Assembly: GCF_017753665.1 (NCBI RefSeq)
Contig: NZ_CP072524.1
Location: forward strand, 1,240,001 to 1,304,000
Reading direction: 5' to 3'
Origin: Neisseria sicca
GTDB taxonomy: Bacteria > Pseudomonadota > Gammaproteobacteria > Burkholderiales > Neisseriaceae
DNA length: 64,000 nt
Shown: positions 25,893-35,400 of the stretch, in pieces
Numbering within the stretch: position 1 is the stretch's first letter
Layout: the number at the start of each line of letters is the position of its first letter
Program-made: the position numbers and the translations under genes
The notes under the pieces: model-generated
The model's database searches: none
What the model was told of the DNA's origin: nothing
Seen by the model: only the letters and a program-made list of their open reading frames with translations

Positions 25893-26672
25893 ATGTTTTT
25901 CGTCCTTTCCCCCGCTAAAAACCTCAATGAAAAAGCCCCCGCACCCGTCAAAGAATTTACCCAACCCGACCTCTTGGCGGAAGCCGAAATCCTGATGCGT
26001 CAACTGCGTGAACTTGCCCCGCAGCAAATCGCCGAGCTGATGCATGTCTCTGACAAAATCGCCCTCTTAAACGCCGAGCGCAACGCCGAATGGCATACAC
26101 CATTTACCCCCGACAACGCCAAACAGGCAGTCTTTATGTTCAACGGCGACGTTTACGAAGGCATCGCCGCAGACACCCTCAAACCCGAACAAATCCAATA
26201 TCTGCAACAACACGTCCGCCTGCTTTCCGGCCTCTACGGCGTCTTACGCCCGCTGGATTTGATGCAGCCCTACCGTTTGGAAATGGGAACGGCGTTTGCC
26301 AACACGCGCGGCAAGAACCTGTATGAATTTTGGGGCGACACCATTACTGACCTGCTAAACGACACCCTTACCCAAGCCGGCAGCGACATATTGATCAACC
26401 TCGCATCACAAGAATATTTCAAATCCGTCAACACCCAAAAACTCAAAGCCCGCTTGATTACCCCCGTTTTCAAAGACGAAAAAAACGGCAAATACAAAAT
26501 TATCAGCTTCTACGCCAAACGCGCGCGCGGACTGATGGTGCGCTATGCGGCGGAACACAATATTACCGACCCGGAAATGCTGAAAAATTTCGATTACGAA
26601 GGCTACTCATTTAACGCAGCGGCGTCCAATGAGTCTGAATGGGTGTTCATGCGCAAAGAACAAACCAAGTAA
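25893..26672 (+). CDS. yaaA: Peroxide stress protein YaaA (UPF0246)
   Basis: 259 residues. SPAKNLNEK at the start, GDVYEGIAAD, LSGLYGVLRPLDLMQPYRLEMG and FYAKRARGLMVRY are YaaA signatures. The family lowers free iron during hydrogen-peroxide stress and binds DNA with a helix-hairpin-helix motif. Cytoplasmic, monocistronic. Confidence 0.92.
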   Translation: MFFVLSPAKNLNEKAPAPVKEFTQPDLLAEAEILMRQLRELAPQQIAELMHVSDKIALLNAERNAEWHTPFTPDNAKQAVFMFNGDVYEGIAADTLKPEQIQYLQQHVRLLSGLYGVLRPLDLMQPYRLEMGTAFANTRGKNLYEFWGDTITDLLNDTLTQAGSDILINLASQEYFKSVNTQKLKARLITPVFKDEKNGKYKIISFYAKRARGLMVRYAAEHNITDPEMLKNFDYEGYSFNAAASNESEWVFMRKEQTK

Positions 26673-26752
26673 AAACAAAAAACTAAATACTCACCCCAAA
26701 ATTTTGCTTGGCAAACCCGACAAATTTTATTATTATTTCCGCTTCAAGAGAC

Positions 26753-26843
<91 letters not shown>

Positions 26844-26922
26844 TTTCTTGAAACAGCAAAACCAAGTAAAAATGAAGTGAAGCCCAGCCAACAGCATTTT
26901 TATTTGGTTTTACTTTATTCTA

Positions 26923-26998
26923 GGGAAACGCGGCAGAGAGGCTGAATGCAGCAGACTCGAAATCTGCTGAGGGTGCAAATCCTGCTCGAAGCTTCCCC
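26923..26998 (+). tRNA. Degenerate tRNA-Ser-like gene (CGA anticodon)
   Basis: Starts GGGAAACGCGGCAGAGAGG and has a perfect anticodon arm GCAGA-CTCGAAA-TCTGC (anticodon CGA, serine type). The long variable arm and the 5' strand of the T-stem are missing, so the gene is only 76 nt. CCTGCTC after the T-loop has no partner, the T-loop reads GTGCAAATCC, the acceptor has one mismatch and CCA is not encoded. A strong terminator follows, so it may still be transcribed. Probably a deletion product rather than a working tRNA. Confidence 0.5.
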
Positions 26999-27028
26999 AA
27001 TCCCACCATATCGCTAAATTAAAATAAT

Positions 27029-27055
27029 AAGCTACCGTAAAATGGTAGCTTTTTT
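27029..27055 (+). terminator. Rho-independent terminator after the tRNA-Ser pair
   Basis: AAGCTACC-GTAAAAT-GGTAGCTT followed by TTTTT, not DUS-based. Confidence 0.85.
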
Positions 27056-27130
27056 GTTATCCGACTTATTGGTTTTTATTGTATATTCACATAGAAAATA
27101 TTCACCTGCCGTCATTTCTGATTAAAAATA

Positions 27131-27177
27131 AAAGGTCGTCTGAAACCGTTTACTCCAACGTTTTCAGACGACCTTTT
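27131..27177. terminator. Inverted DUS pair after rubredoxin
   Basis: AAAGGTCGTCTGAAA and inverse; 23 bp beyond the rubredoxin stop. Confidence 0.6.
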
Positions 27178-27199
27178 TAGTGTTTTAGTGTGTCCAAAG

Positions 27200-27370
27200 C
27201 TATATCACGAAATCCAGCAGATAAAAATCTTCTTTACCCACGCCGCATTCGGGGCATTTCCAATCGTCGGGGATGTCATCGAATTTGGTGCCGGGGGCGA
27301 TGCCGTGTTCGGGGTCGCCGAGGTCTTCGTCGTAAATCCAGCCGCAGGGGCCGCACATATATTGTGCCAT
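27200..27370 (-). CDS. rubA: Rubredoxin
   Basis: 56 residues, an ordinary rubredoxin length. Reads MAQYMCGPCGWIYDEDLGD, then IAPGTKFDDIPDDW, then KCPECGVGKEDF: the two C-x2-C-G knuckles that bind one iron, with the conserved aromatic residues. Cytoplasmic one-electron carrier, often used in oxidative or NO stress. Stop TAG at 27200-27202. It is separated from the acyl-CoA dehydrogenase gene upstream by a DUS hairpin. Confidence 0.93.
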   Translation of the reverse strand: MAQYMCGPCGWIYDEDLGDPEHGIAPGTKFDDIPDDWKCPECGVGKEDFYLLDFVI

Positions 27371-27392
27371 GGTGTGTTCCTTCTGATGGTTG

Positions 27393-27434
27393 AGGTCGTC
27401 TGAAAACGGTCGGCAAAAGGTTTTCAGACGACCC
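27393..27434. terminator. Inverted DUS pair between acyl-CoA dehydrogenase and rubredoxin
   Basis: AGGTCGTCTGAAAAC and inverse; lies just beyond the dehydrogenase stop. Confidence 0.6.
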
Positions 27435-27455
27435 CTTGTTGGTCTGTTTCAGCCC

Positions 27456-28544
27456 TTATGCCGCTTCCAGCGCTGCGATTTCTTTGCGCAAGTGTTTCAA
27501 CGCAGGGGTAACGATGGCGACAAACATGGCTTCGCGGACGCGGCGTTGGGCGGGGCTGCGCATGAGGTAGCCTTTGGCGCCGGCGTGTAAGGCGGCGGAT
27601 TGGGCGGCGGCAAGCGTCAGCTCAGCGGCGGCGGCGCGCAGTTTCAGCGTGGCGAGGTTGTCGGGCGTGTTGTTCCAAGCCAAGTCTGCCAGTCGTTCGG
27701 TGGTTTGCCATGCTTCGTCCAAGGCGGCTTTGAGGCTGTCGTAGCTGTCGTCGAGATAGCTGTTGACCTCGGCGTTGACGACGTTGGCGATGCGGATGAT
27801 GCCGAGGCTGCCGTCGATCACGCCCGCGCCGATGCCTATTTGCAGCAGGATGAAGCCGGACTTGATGGAGGCGATGTAGTCGGAGAACTGTTCGGGCGCG
27901 GCGATCACGTCTTCGTCAGGGATGAATACGTCTTTGAAATTCAGGCTGAACGTGCGCGTGCCTTCGAGGGCGCAGAATTCGGGGCAGGCTTGCAGGGTCA
28001 CGCCTTCCCATTGTCCGCCGGTGATGAACATGACGTAGCCGTCGCCGATTTGGGCGGTATTCGCCCAGATGTGGTCTTCGCCGATGTTGGATACCCACGG
28101 CAGCGCGCCGTTAACTTTGTAGCCGCCGTCCACGCGCTCGGCTTGAAGGTTGTGTTTTTCAATGCCGGCGAGGTGTTTGACGGTATTGGACATGCCCGTA
28201 CCCGCCAATACTTTGCCTTGCAGGATGTCGGTGAGGTATTTGTCTTTGACGGCTTGGTTGGGCGTCTGGTGCAGATACCAAGCGCAAGCCGCCTGACACC
28301 ATGCGCTGAACGAAGTCGCGCCGCATTCTTTGCCGACTTCGCGCAAGACGGCGATTTGCGTCGCCAAACCCAAGCCGTTGCCGCCTTCCGCTTCCGTACC
28401 GACTGCGCCGAATCCGCCGATGGCGCCGAGTTCGCGCATAAAATCTTCGGGATACAAGCCATTGCGGTCGATTTCGTCCACTAAAGGTTTGAGTTTGGTT
28501 TTGACGAGTTCGGCAACTTGAGACAATAAGGTTTCACGGTTCAT
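27456..28544 (-). CDS. Acyl-CoA dehydrogenase-family flavoprotein
   Basis: 362 residues with the three-part ACAD layout: an N-terminal helical domain (FMRELGAIGGFGAVGTEAEGG), a beta domain with WVSNIGEDHIWANTA and a C-terminal helical bundle. Some conserved positions differ from classical fatty acyl-CoA dehydrogenases, and the usual C-terminal YRD/GG motifs are not obvious, so it may act on another acyl-CoA or be a flavin monooxygenase-type member. Electrons from a true ACAD would pass via ETF to ETF-QO, encoded at 37950-39611. Single gene. Confidence 0.78.
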   Translation of the reverse strand: MNRETLLSQVAELVKTKLKPLVDEIDRNGLYPEDFMRELGAIGGFGAVGTEAEGGNGLGLATQIAVLREVGKECGATSFSAWCQAACAWYLHQTPNQAVKDKYLTDILQGKVLAGTGMSNTVKHLAGIEKHNLQAERVDGGYKVNGALPWVSNIGEDHIWANTAQIGDGYVMFITGGQWEGVTLQACPEFCALEGTRTFSLNFKDVFIPDEDVIAAPEQFSDYIASIKSGFILLQIGIGAGVIDGSLGIIRIANVVNAEVNSYLDDSYDSLKAALDEAWQTTERLADLAWNNTPDNLATLKLRAAAAELTLAAAQSAALHAGAKGYLMRSPAQRRVREAMFVAIVTPALKHLRKEIAALEAA

Positions 28545-28633
28545 GGTCTTATCCTTGAAAATGTGTGCGGACGGCGCGGGAGCGTTCCGTTTGAGAAGGG
28601 ATGCGGTCTGTTACAGGGACGGCATTTTTGAAA

Positions 28634-28686
28634 AAGGTCGTCTGAAAACGGGCAAATGGTTTTGCCGACGCTTTTCAGACGACCTT
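28634..28686. terminator. Inverted DUS pair after the AhpD-like gene
   Basis: AAGGTCGTCTGAAAACG and inverse CGCTTTTCAGACGACCTT, 10 bp beyond the stop. Confidence 0.6.
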
Positions 28687-28695
28687 GGGTCAGAA

Positions 28696-29244
28696 TCAGG
28701 CGAATGCCTGCAATTCAGGGTTGATGTCTGTTTGCGCGACGTTGTTGACGTAGTTGCACAAAGTCGCCAAGGCAACGCCCATTACGACTTCGACAGCCTG
28801 CTGCTGGTTGTAGCCTGCGTCGAAGAAGGCTTTGAGTTCGGCATCGGATACCGCGCCTTTTTTCGCCATCACGGCTTGGGTAAACGCAGCGAGCGCGCCC
28901 AGTTTGGCATCGTCAAATTCGCCTACCGCCAATGCGCGCGAGGCTTTGATGGATTGTTCGGACAGGAGTTTTTTCAGGGTTGCCAGTTTGGTGTGGCCTG
29001 CCACGCAGAAACCGCATTCGTTGGTGCGGGCGGCGATGATTTGGATGACTTCGACTTCACCGGGAGTCAGACTGTTGGCGGCGTTCAATTTGCCGACTTC
29101 TTGATAAAACGCCAACGCTTCAGGCGCGTTTGCCAATACGCCGATGAGGTTGGGGATAAAGCCATTGTTTTTCAGCGCGGCTTCGACGCGGGGTTTTGCT
29201 GCTTCGGGAGCGGTTTCGACGGTGTGTACAGTTAAGCGTGCCAT
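28696..29244 (-). CDS. Carboxymuconolactone decarboxylase/AhpD-like protein
   Basis: 182 residues from ATG 29244; the longer upstream frame translates a DUS hairpin. The helical core contains ECGFCVAGHTKLA, the C-x2-C-x3-H motif of AhpD-like alkylhydroperoxidases that reduce peroxides through a disulfide. No AhpC gene is adjacent, so the electron partner is unknown. Monocistronic between DUS hairpins. Confidence 0.85.
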   Translation of the reverse strand: MARLTVHTVETAPEAAKPRVEAALKNNGFIPNLIGVLANAPEALAFYQEVGKLNAANSLTPGEVEVIQIIAARTNECGFCVAGHTKLATLKKLLSEQSIKASRALAVGEFDDAKLGALAAFTQAVMAKKGAVSDAELKAFFDAGYNQQQAVEVVMGVALATLCNYVNNVAQTDINPELQAFA

Positions 29245-29355
29245 ATTTATACCTTTGTTTTCAGTGTATTGAACGGAATGTGGCATACTACTCCGATTGG
29301 CGTTTTTCGGGAAAGACTGATTGGTTATGTGCTGCAAACCAAAAGTTATAAGCAA

Positions 29356-29397
29356 AAAGGTCGTCTGAAAACCGAATGCAGTTTTCAGACGACCTTT
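29356..29397. terminator. Inverted DUS pair between dld and the AhpD-like gene
   Basis: AAAGGTCGTCTGAAAAC and inverse GTTTTCAGACGACCTTT, after the dld stop. Confidence 0.65.
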
Positions 29398-29423
29398 CAT
29401 TCACTTATACCATCCCGACCTTA

Positions 29424-31115
29424 TCATTCAGCCCAGTTTTTCTTCTTACTGGTCTTACCTATGCCCGGATTGAAGCTGTTGGTCGGATCGAGTTTGCGGT
29501 AGAACTGCTTGAGCGCAGGTTTGGCCTCGTACAAATGTCCGACGTTGTGTTCGGCAGGATATTGCGCGCCGCGTTGGTCTAAGAGATGCAGCATTTCGTG
29601 TTCCAATGCCATGCAGTCGTTGCCTTTTTTGATGATGTAATCCTGATGGAAAACGTGGCACATGAAATGTCCGTAGTAGAGCTTGTGTATGATTTTATTG
29701 TCGATTTCCTGCGGCAGTTTTTCAAACCAGTCGCGGTCGTCGCGGCGCAGGGCGATGTCCAGCGCGACCAAATCTTCCACTTCGTCGTCATGCACGGCGC
29801 GGTAGCGGATGGCGGCGGAAGCGACGGCAAAACGGTGCAGCATGGCGGCTTGGGTTTCTTCGGCGTTGCATTCGAAAAACGCGCCGCCGTGGTGTGCAAA
29901 ATACTCTTTCAGGAACGCGCGCGCTTCATCGACGCCTTTTCCGCCCATTTTCAAAATTAGATGGTGTTCGTATTTGTCGCGGTAATCGCGCATGGATTTG
30001 GGCAGGTGGTCGGGCAGGTATTTGCTGACGAACTGCATGACCTTATCGGAAAAATGTTTGGGAAGAAAGCTGACTTTTTTGCCGAATCTGTCAACTTTGG
30101 CTTTGAAATCAAATAATTTCGGCAGTTGGTGCGTACCGAATTTTTTGATGACGTAGAACGTGTCTTTGCCGTACACGTCGGCAATATCGAAAGCATCGCG
30201 ATGGATGTATTCGCCAGAAACGGGCAGGCTTTCAAATTCGCCCAAGGCGGCGCGGCGGATGTCGGTCAATTCATTAATATCGTTGGTGCCGATGTAGAAC
30301 ACGGCAGTTTGCTTTTCTTGCGGGAAAGTGTCCAAACGGACAGCAAAAACCATCAGTTTGCCTGCGCAACCGGATGCTTCGTAATGGCGCGCCGGGTCGG
30401 CATTGAAACGCGCGGCGGTCGGCTCGTCCACTTGACGAACATGGTCGCAATAGGCGTGGTCGTGTCCTTTGCCTGCGTCTTGCGTGATGTCTTTTCTTTG
30501 ATAGTGATGGCCTTGAAGATTGGTCAGGATTTCTTCGGGCGTGTCGCCCAAATCTATGCCCAAATGGTTAACCAACTCCAGTTTGCCCTCTTCGTTGATT
30601 TGTGCGAACAGCGCCATTTCTGTGTAGGCAGGGCCGCGCTGCACCAATGCGCCGCCTGAGTTGTTGCACACGCCGCCCAAAACGGACGCGCCGATGCAGG
30701 ATGAACCAATGACCGAATGCGGTTCGCGCCCCAAAGGTTTCAGCAGCAATTCGAGTTGGTTCAGGGTCGAGCCAGGCAGGCAGACGACTTGTTCGTTGTT
30801 GTTGATGGTTTGGATGATGTTCATCCGCATGGTGTTCACAATCACGATGTCGCGGTCGTAATCGTTGCCATCGGGGGTCGAGCCGCCTGTCAAACCGGTA
30901 TTCGCCGCCTGCGTAATCACAATCACATCTGCTTCAACACATGCCTGCAAAATTTTCCACATCTCCAGAATGGTTCCGGGGCGCACCACCGCCAATGCCC
31001 TACCCTCGCCGAAACGGTAGCCTTGGCGGTATTGTTCAGTTTTCGCGGGGTCGGTGATGATGTATTTTTCGCCGACGGTTTGGGTCAGGCTGCTGATTAA
31101 TTGCGAGGCGGTCAT
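29424..31115 (-). CDS. dld: Quinone-dependent D-lactate dehydrogenase
   Basis: 563 residues. The FAD-binding PCMH domain is shown by VITQAANTGLTGGSTPDGND and GREPHSVIGSSCIGASVLGG. The large C-terminal membrane-associated domain (HLILKMGGKGVDEA, HNVGHLYEAKP) is specific to the Dld family. A peripheral inner-membrane enzyme that oxidises D-lactate and feeds electrons to quinone. ATG 31115 has AGGAGAGTGCC upstream. Confidence 0.94.
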   Translation of the reverse strand: MTASQLISSLTQTVGEKYIITDPAKTEQYRQGYRFGEGRALAVVRPGTILEMWKILQACVEADVIVITQAANTGLTGGSTPDGNDYDRDIVIVNTMRMNIIQTINNNEQVVCLPGSTLNQLELLLKPLGREPHSVIGSSCIGASVLGGVCNNSGGALVQRGPAYTEMALFAQINEEGKLELVNHLGIDLGDTPEEILTNLQGHHYQRKDITQDAGKGHDHAYCDHVRQVDEPTAARFNADPARHYEASGCAGKLMVFAVRLDTFPQEKQTAVFYIGTNDINELTDIRRAALGEFESLPVSGEYIHRDAFDIADVYGKDTFYVIKKFGTHQLPKLFDFKAKVDRFGKKVSFLPKHFSDKVMQFVSKYLPDHLPKSMRDYRDKYEHHLILKMGGKGVDEARAFLKEYFAHHGGAFFECNAEETQAAMLHRFAVASAAIRYRAVHDDEVEDLVALDIALRRDDRDWFEKLPQEIDNKIIHKLYYGHFMCHVFHQDYIIKKGNDCMALEHEMLHLLDQRGAQYPAEHNVGHLYEAKPALKQFYRKLDPTNSFNPGIGKTSKKKNWAE

Positions 31116-31193
31116 GGCACTCTCCTAAATAGTCTGTTTATATTACTTCGGACATCGAAATCGAAACATTGTAGTAATGCCCAAGGGTAAAGT

Positions 31194-31279
31194 AAAGGTC
31201 GTCTGAAAACGAAATCCGGCTGGAAAACAGGCATCGTAAGCCTATTGAAGCCAAGTTCCGCCTTTTCAGACGACCTTTT
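31194..31279. repeat. Widely spaced inverted DUS pair upstream of dld
   Basis: AAAGGTCGTCTGAAAA and inverse with ~55 bases between; a DUS pair, poor as terminator. Confidence 0.5.
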
Positions 31280-31377
31280 GCCTTTTCAGCGCAAACTTTG
31301 TGGAGAATCAAATATGACATGGATGGCAGCTTGTCAGTAAAAATGTTTTAAAACATAATGACCCGGCCTCTTATCAA

Positions 31378-31534
31378 TATAGTGGATTAACTTTAAATCA
31401 GGACAAGGTGACGAAGCCGCAGACAGTACAAATAGTACGGAACCGATTCACTTGGTGCTTCAGCACCTTAGAGAATCGTTCTCTTTGAGCTAAGGCGAGG
31501 CAACGCCGTACTGGTTTAAAGTTAATCCACTATA
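31378..31534. mobile_element. CREE/NEMIS, full-length form
   Basis: 157 bp TATAGTGGATTAACTTT to TTAATCCACTATA with the internal IHF-type section. It ends about 80 bp before the truncated MFS gene. Confidence 0.93.
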
Positions 31535-31614
31535 AAAAAATGCTTCACAACAATAACATCACTCTTCAGAAAGCCGCGCCTTTCTATTCTTCCAACTAAA
31601 ATCTCAAGCGCGTC

Positions 31615-31836
31615 TTGACTGATGGCACGTTACTAAAACCGGCTGAAAACAGAAGTTTTGCCACCATTCCCGCCGCCATTCCGTTCCTGTTCGGCAGCAT
31701 CGGGGCGGGTTGGGTATTCGTCTGCTTCACGGCGATGATGGTGTTGCAGCTCGTTTTCGTGATGACGATGATGCCGGAAACCAAAGGCGTGCCTTTGGAG
31801 GAATTGTCCAAATCGCTGATTAAAGAGGATTCTTAA
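31615..31836 (+). pseudogene. C-terminal remnant of an MFS sugar/proton symporter
   Basis: About 70 codons with two membrane helices (IPAAIPFLFGSIGAGWVFV, then a second) and the tail MMPETKGVPLEEL, the PETKG motif that ends the last helix of MFS sugar porters. The first ~10 helices are absent, and no upstream frame continues it through the CREE-bearing spacer. Confidence 0.8.
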
Positions 31837-31850
31837 ATCGATATGAACGA

Positions 31851-31883
31851 AAAGGTCGTCTGAAATTTTCAGACGACCTTTTT
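31851..31883. terminator. Inverted DUS pair after the MFS remnant
   Basis: AAAAGGTCGTCTGAAA and inverse with almost no loop, then TTTTT. Confidence 0.65.
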
Positions 31884-31907
31884 CCCATCCCGAGTTCTGC
31901 AAAAGCA

Positions 31908-31943
31908 AAAACACCGAAGACCAATCGATCTTCGGTGTTTTTT
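31908..31943 (-). terminator. Rho-independent terminator of the 4.5S RNA gene
   Basis: AAACACCGAAGA ... TCTTCGGTGTTT hairpin followed, on the minus strand, by a T-run. Confidence 0.8.
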
Positions 31944-31944
31944 A

Positions 31945-32052
31945 ATAGGGTGGCGAGCCAGACCCCCGGCACTGGCTCATCAGAGTGGGCTGCTGGCTTC
32001 CGCCCCTGACCCGTTGTTCCGAATTACCATGCGGGGAGACCCGCCGTAAGAG
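31945..32052 (-). ncRNA. ffs: Signal recognition particle RNA, bacterial small type (4.5S)
   Basis: On the minus strand the tip GGGTCAGGGGCGGAAGCCAG followed by CAGCCCA is the Ffh-binding domain IV of SRP RNA, flanked by complementary arms (GCGGGTCTCC... and ...GGGGGTCTGGCTCGCC). It has its own promoter and terminator. With Ffh it targets inner-membrane proteins to the Sec/YidC machinery. Ends are approximate by a few bases. Confidence 0.88.
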
Positions 32053-32058
32053 AATGGC

Positions 32059-32086
32059 ATTATAACTGTTTTACGGGAAAACTCAA
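32059..32086 (-). promoter_or_regulatory. Promoter of ffs
   Basis: TTGAGT (32086-32081), a 16-base spacer and a perfect TATAAT (32064-32059), about 7 bases before the presumed RNA start. Confidence 0.75.
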
Positions 32087-32264
32087 GCGCGCCGGCGTCA
32101 AAGGTCGTCTGAAAAGTTTGTTTGCGGTAAAATTGTCAACAATATCCGCTTTTTTAAAAATCATTCCTATTGAAACATTTTTCACCTTCGACGTTGAAAA
32201 ACATCGAAATTTAAACTACATTAACACTTTCTACCAAGTTGTCTGATTGGCTCGAAAATCGTTT

Positions 32265-32371
32265 TATAGTGGATTAACTTTAAACCAGTACGGCGTTGCC
32301 TCGCCTTGCCGTACTATCTGTACTGTCTGCAGCTTCGTCGCCTTGTTCTGATTTAAATTTAATCCACTATA
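32265..32371. mobile_element. CREE/NEMIS, short form, upstream of the FAD/Fe-S gene
   Basis: 107 bp TATAGTGGATTAACTTT to TTAATCCACTATA, 112 bp before the start at 32484. Confidence 0.92.
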
Positions 32372-32483
32372 ACTTCGTTGAAGCTGCGCTTTCAGACGAC
32401 CTTTTTCCTAAAAACACAGCGAAATCATGCCGCAGTTTTCCGCAGTTTCGCCGTACCAATAATCATACGGACACACCGCCACC

Positions 32484-35400
32484 ATGACCACGACTACCGC
32501 CCCGCAGCGTATTCGGGAAATTCCCTACAACTATACTTCCTACACCGACCGCGAAATCGTCATCCGCCTGTTGGGCGATGAGGCGTGGCAAATCCTGCAG
32601 GACTTGCGCGGACAGCGCAGGACGGGGCGTTCGGCGCGGATGCTGTTTGAAGTGTTGGGCGATATTTGGGTGGTCGTGCGCAATCCGTATCTGGTCGATG
32701 ATTTGCTGGAACATCCGAAACGCCGCGCCGCGCTGGTGCGGGAAATGCGCCACCGTTTGAACGAAATCCGCAAACGCCGCGACGACAATCCGCAAGTCGA
32801 TGTATTGGTGGCGGCGGCAGAAAAGGCGGTTGAGCGTTTTGACGGCAGTTTTGACGAAACACGCCAAAAGCGGCGGCAGATTTTGGAGCGTTTGAGCAAA
32901 ATCACCAAGCCGCACAATATTATGTTTGACGGGCTGGCGCGGGTAACGCACGTTACCGATGCGACCGACTGGCGCGTCGAATATCCGTTTGTGGTCGTCA
33001 ATCCCGACACGGAGGCGGAAGTCGCGCCTTTGGTGCGCGCCTTAATTGAGCTGGATTTGGTCATTATCCCGCGCGGCGGCGGCACGGGTTATACCGGCGG
33101 CGCCGTGCCTTTGGATGCAAACAGCGCGGTCATCAATACGGAAAAGCTGGACAAGCATCGCGGCGTCGAATTTGTCGAACTGGCGGGTTTGGACGGCAAA
33201 CATCCGATTATCCATTGCGGCGCGGGCGTGGTCACGCGGCGGGTGGAAGAAACCGCGCATCAGGCGGGTTTGGTGTTCGCCGTCGATCCGACTTCCGCCG
33301 ATGCTTCCTGCGTGGGCGGCAATGTGGCGATGAACGCGGGTGGCAAAAAAGCCGTGCTGTGGGGGACGGCGTTGGACAACCTTGCCTACTGGCAGATGGT
33401 CAACCCGCAGGGTGAATGGCTGCGCATCGAGCGCGTGCGCCACAATTTCGGCAAAATCCATGACGAAGAAACCGCCGTGTTCGACGTTCACACGCTGGAT
33501 TCAGACGGCATTAATGTCGTTAAAACCGAACGCTTGGAAATCCCCGGCCACAAATTCCGCAAAGTCGGTTTGGGCAAAGACGTTACCGACAAATTCTTGA
33601 GCGGTCTGCCCGGCGTGCAGAAAGAAGGCACGGACGGCATCATCACCAGCGTCGCTTTCGTGTTGCACAAAATGCCGAAATACACGCGCACCGTATGTAT
33701 GGAGTTTTTCGGCACGGTCGCCACCGCCACGCCTTCTATCGTCGAAATCCGCGATTTCCTGCTCGCCCACGACAGCGTGCGGCTGGCGGGTTTGGAGCAT
33801 TTGGACTGGCGTTATGTCCGCGCCGTCGGTTACGCCACCAAAGCGGCAGGCAAGGGGCGGCCGAAAATGGTCTTGCTGGCGGACGTGGTTTCAGACGACG
33901 AAGCCGCCGTAGAGGCAGCCGCCGAACACATCTGCAAACTTGCCCGCGCCCGCGACGGCGAAGGCTTTATCGCTGTGTCGCCCGAAGCGCGCAAAACCTT
34001 CTGGCTCGACCGCAGCCGCACCGCCGCCATCGCCAAACACACCAACGCCTTTAAAATCAACGAAGACGTGGTGATTCCGCTGGAGCGGCTGGGCGAGTAT
34101 TCGGACGGTATCGAACGCATCAACATCGAGCTTTCCATTCAAAACAAACTCACCTTGTGCGCCGCATTGGAGCAATATCTGTCGGGCAAACTCCCTATCG
34201 ACAAAATGGGCACGGACCTGCCGACCGCCGAACTTTTAGGCGAACGCGGCAAACACGCCCTTGCCCACGTTTCCGCCGTCAAAGAACGTTGGGACTGGTT
34301 GCTCGCCCATCTGGACACGCCGCTTGCTGACTACAAATCCCGCTACGGCGCAGCCGTCCATGCCGCGCCCGAAGCCAAAGACGACGAGAGCTGTTTCACC
34401 GCATTCCGTGATTTCCGCCTGCGCGTGTCCGTCAAAGACGACGTAATGAAACCGCTCGCCGAAATCTTCAGCGGCAAAACCGACACCAAAATCATCGAAG
34501 GCTTGGGCAAAATCCACGCCAAAACCGTACGCGGTCGCGTCTTCGTCGCACTGCACATGCACGCCGGCGACGGCAACGTTCATACCAACATCCCCGTCAA
34601 TTCAGACGACGCCCAAATGCTTCAGACCGCCTACCGCTCGGTCGAACGCATCATGAAACTCGCCCGCTCGCTCGGCGGCGTGATTTCGGGCGAACACGGC
34701 ATCGGCATTACCAAGCTCGAATTTTTGACCGATGAAGATTTGCAGCCGTTTTGGGACTATAAAAAACAAGTCGATCCAAAACACACCTTCAACCGTCACA
34801 AACTGATGAAAGGCTCGGACTTACGCAACGCCTACACGCCGTCGTTCGAGCTGTTGGGCGCGGAATCGCTGATTATGGAAAAATCAGACCTCGGCACCAT
34901 CGCCGATTCCGTCAAAGACTGCTTGCGCTGCGGCAAATGCAAACCCGTCTGCTCCACCCACGTTCCGCGCGCCAACCTGCTGTACAGCCCGCGCAACAAA
35001 ATCCTCGGCGTGGGGCTCTTGACCGAAGCCTTCTTATACGAAGAACAAACCCGACGCGGCGTTTCCATCAAACACTTTGAAGAACTCATGGACATCGGCG
35101 ACCACTGCACCGTGTGCCACCGCTGCGTCAAACCCTGCCCCGTCAACATCGACTTCGGCGACGTAACCGTAGCCATCCGCAACTACCTTGCCGATTCCGG
35201 CCACAAACGCTTCGCGCCCGCCGCATCGATGGGCATGGCGTTCCTGAACGCTACCGGCCCGAAAACCATCAAAGTCCTGCGCGCCGCCATGATACAGACC
35301 GGCTTCCCCGCGCAGAACTTCGCCTACAAAATCGGCAAACTGCTGCCTGTCGGCACCAAAAAACAAAAAGCCGAACCCAAAGCCACCGTCGGCACCGCTC

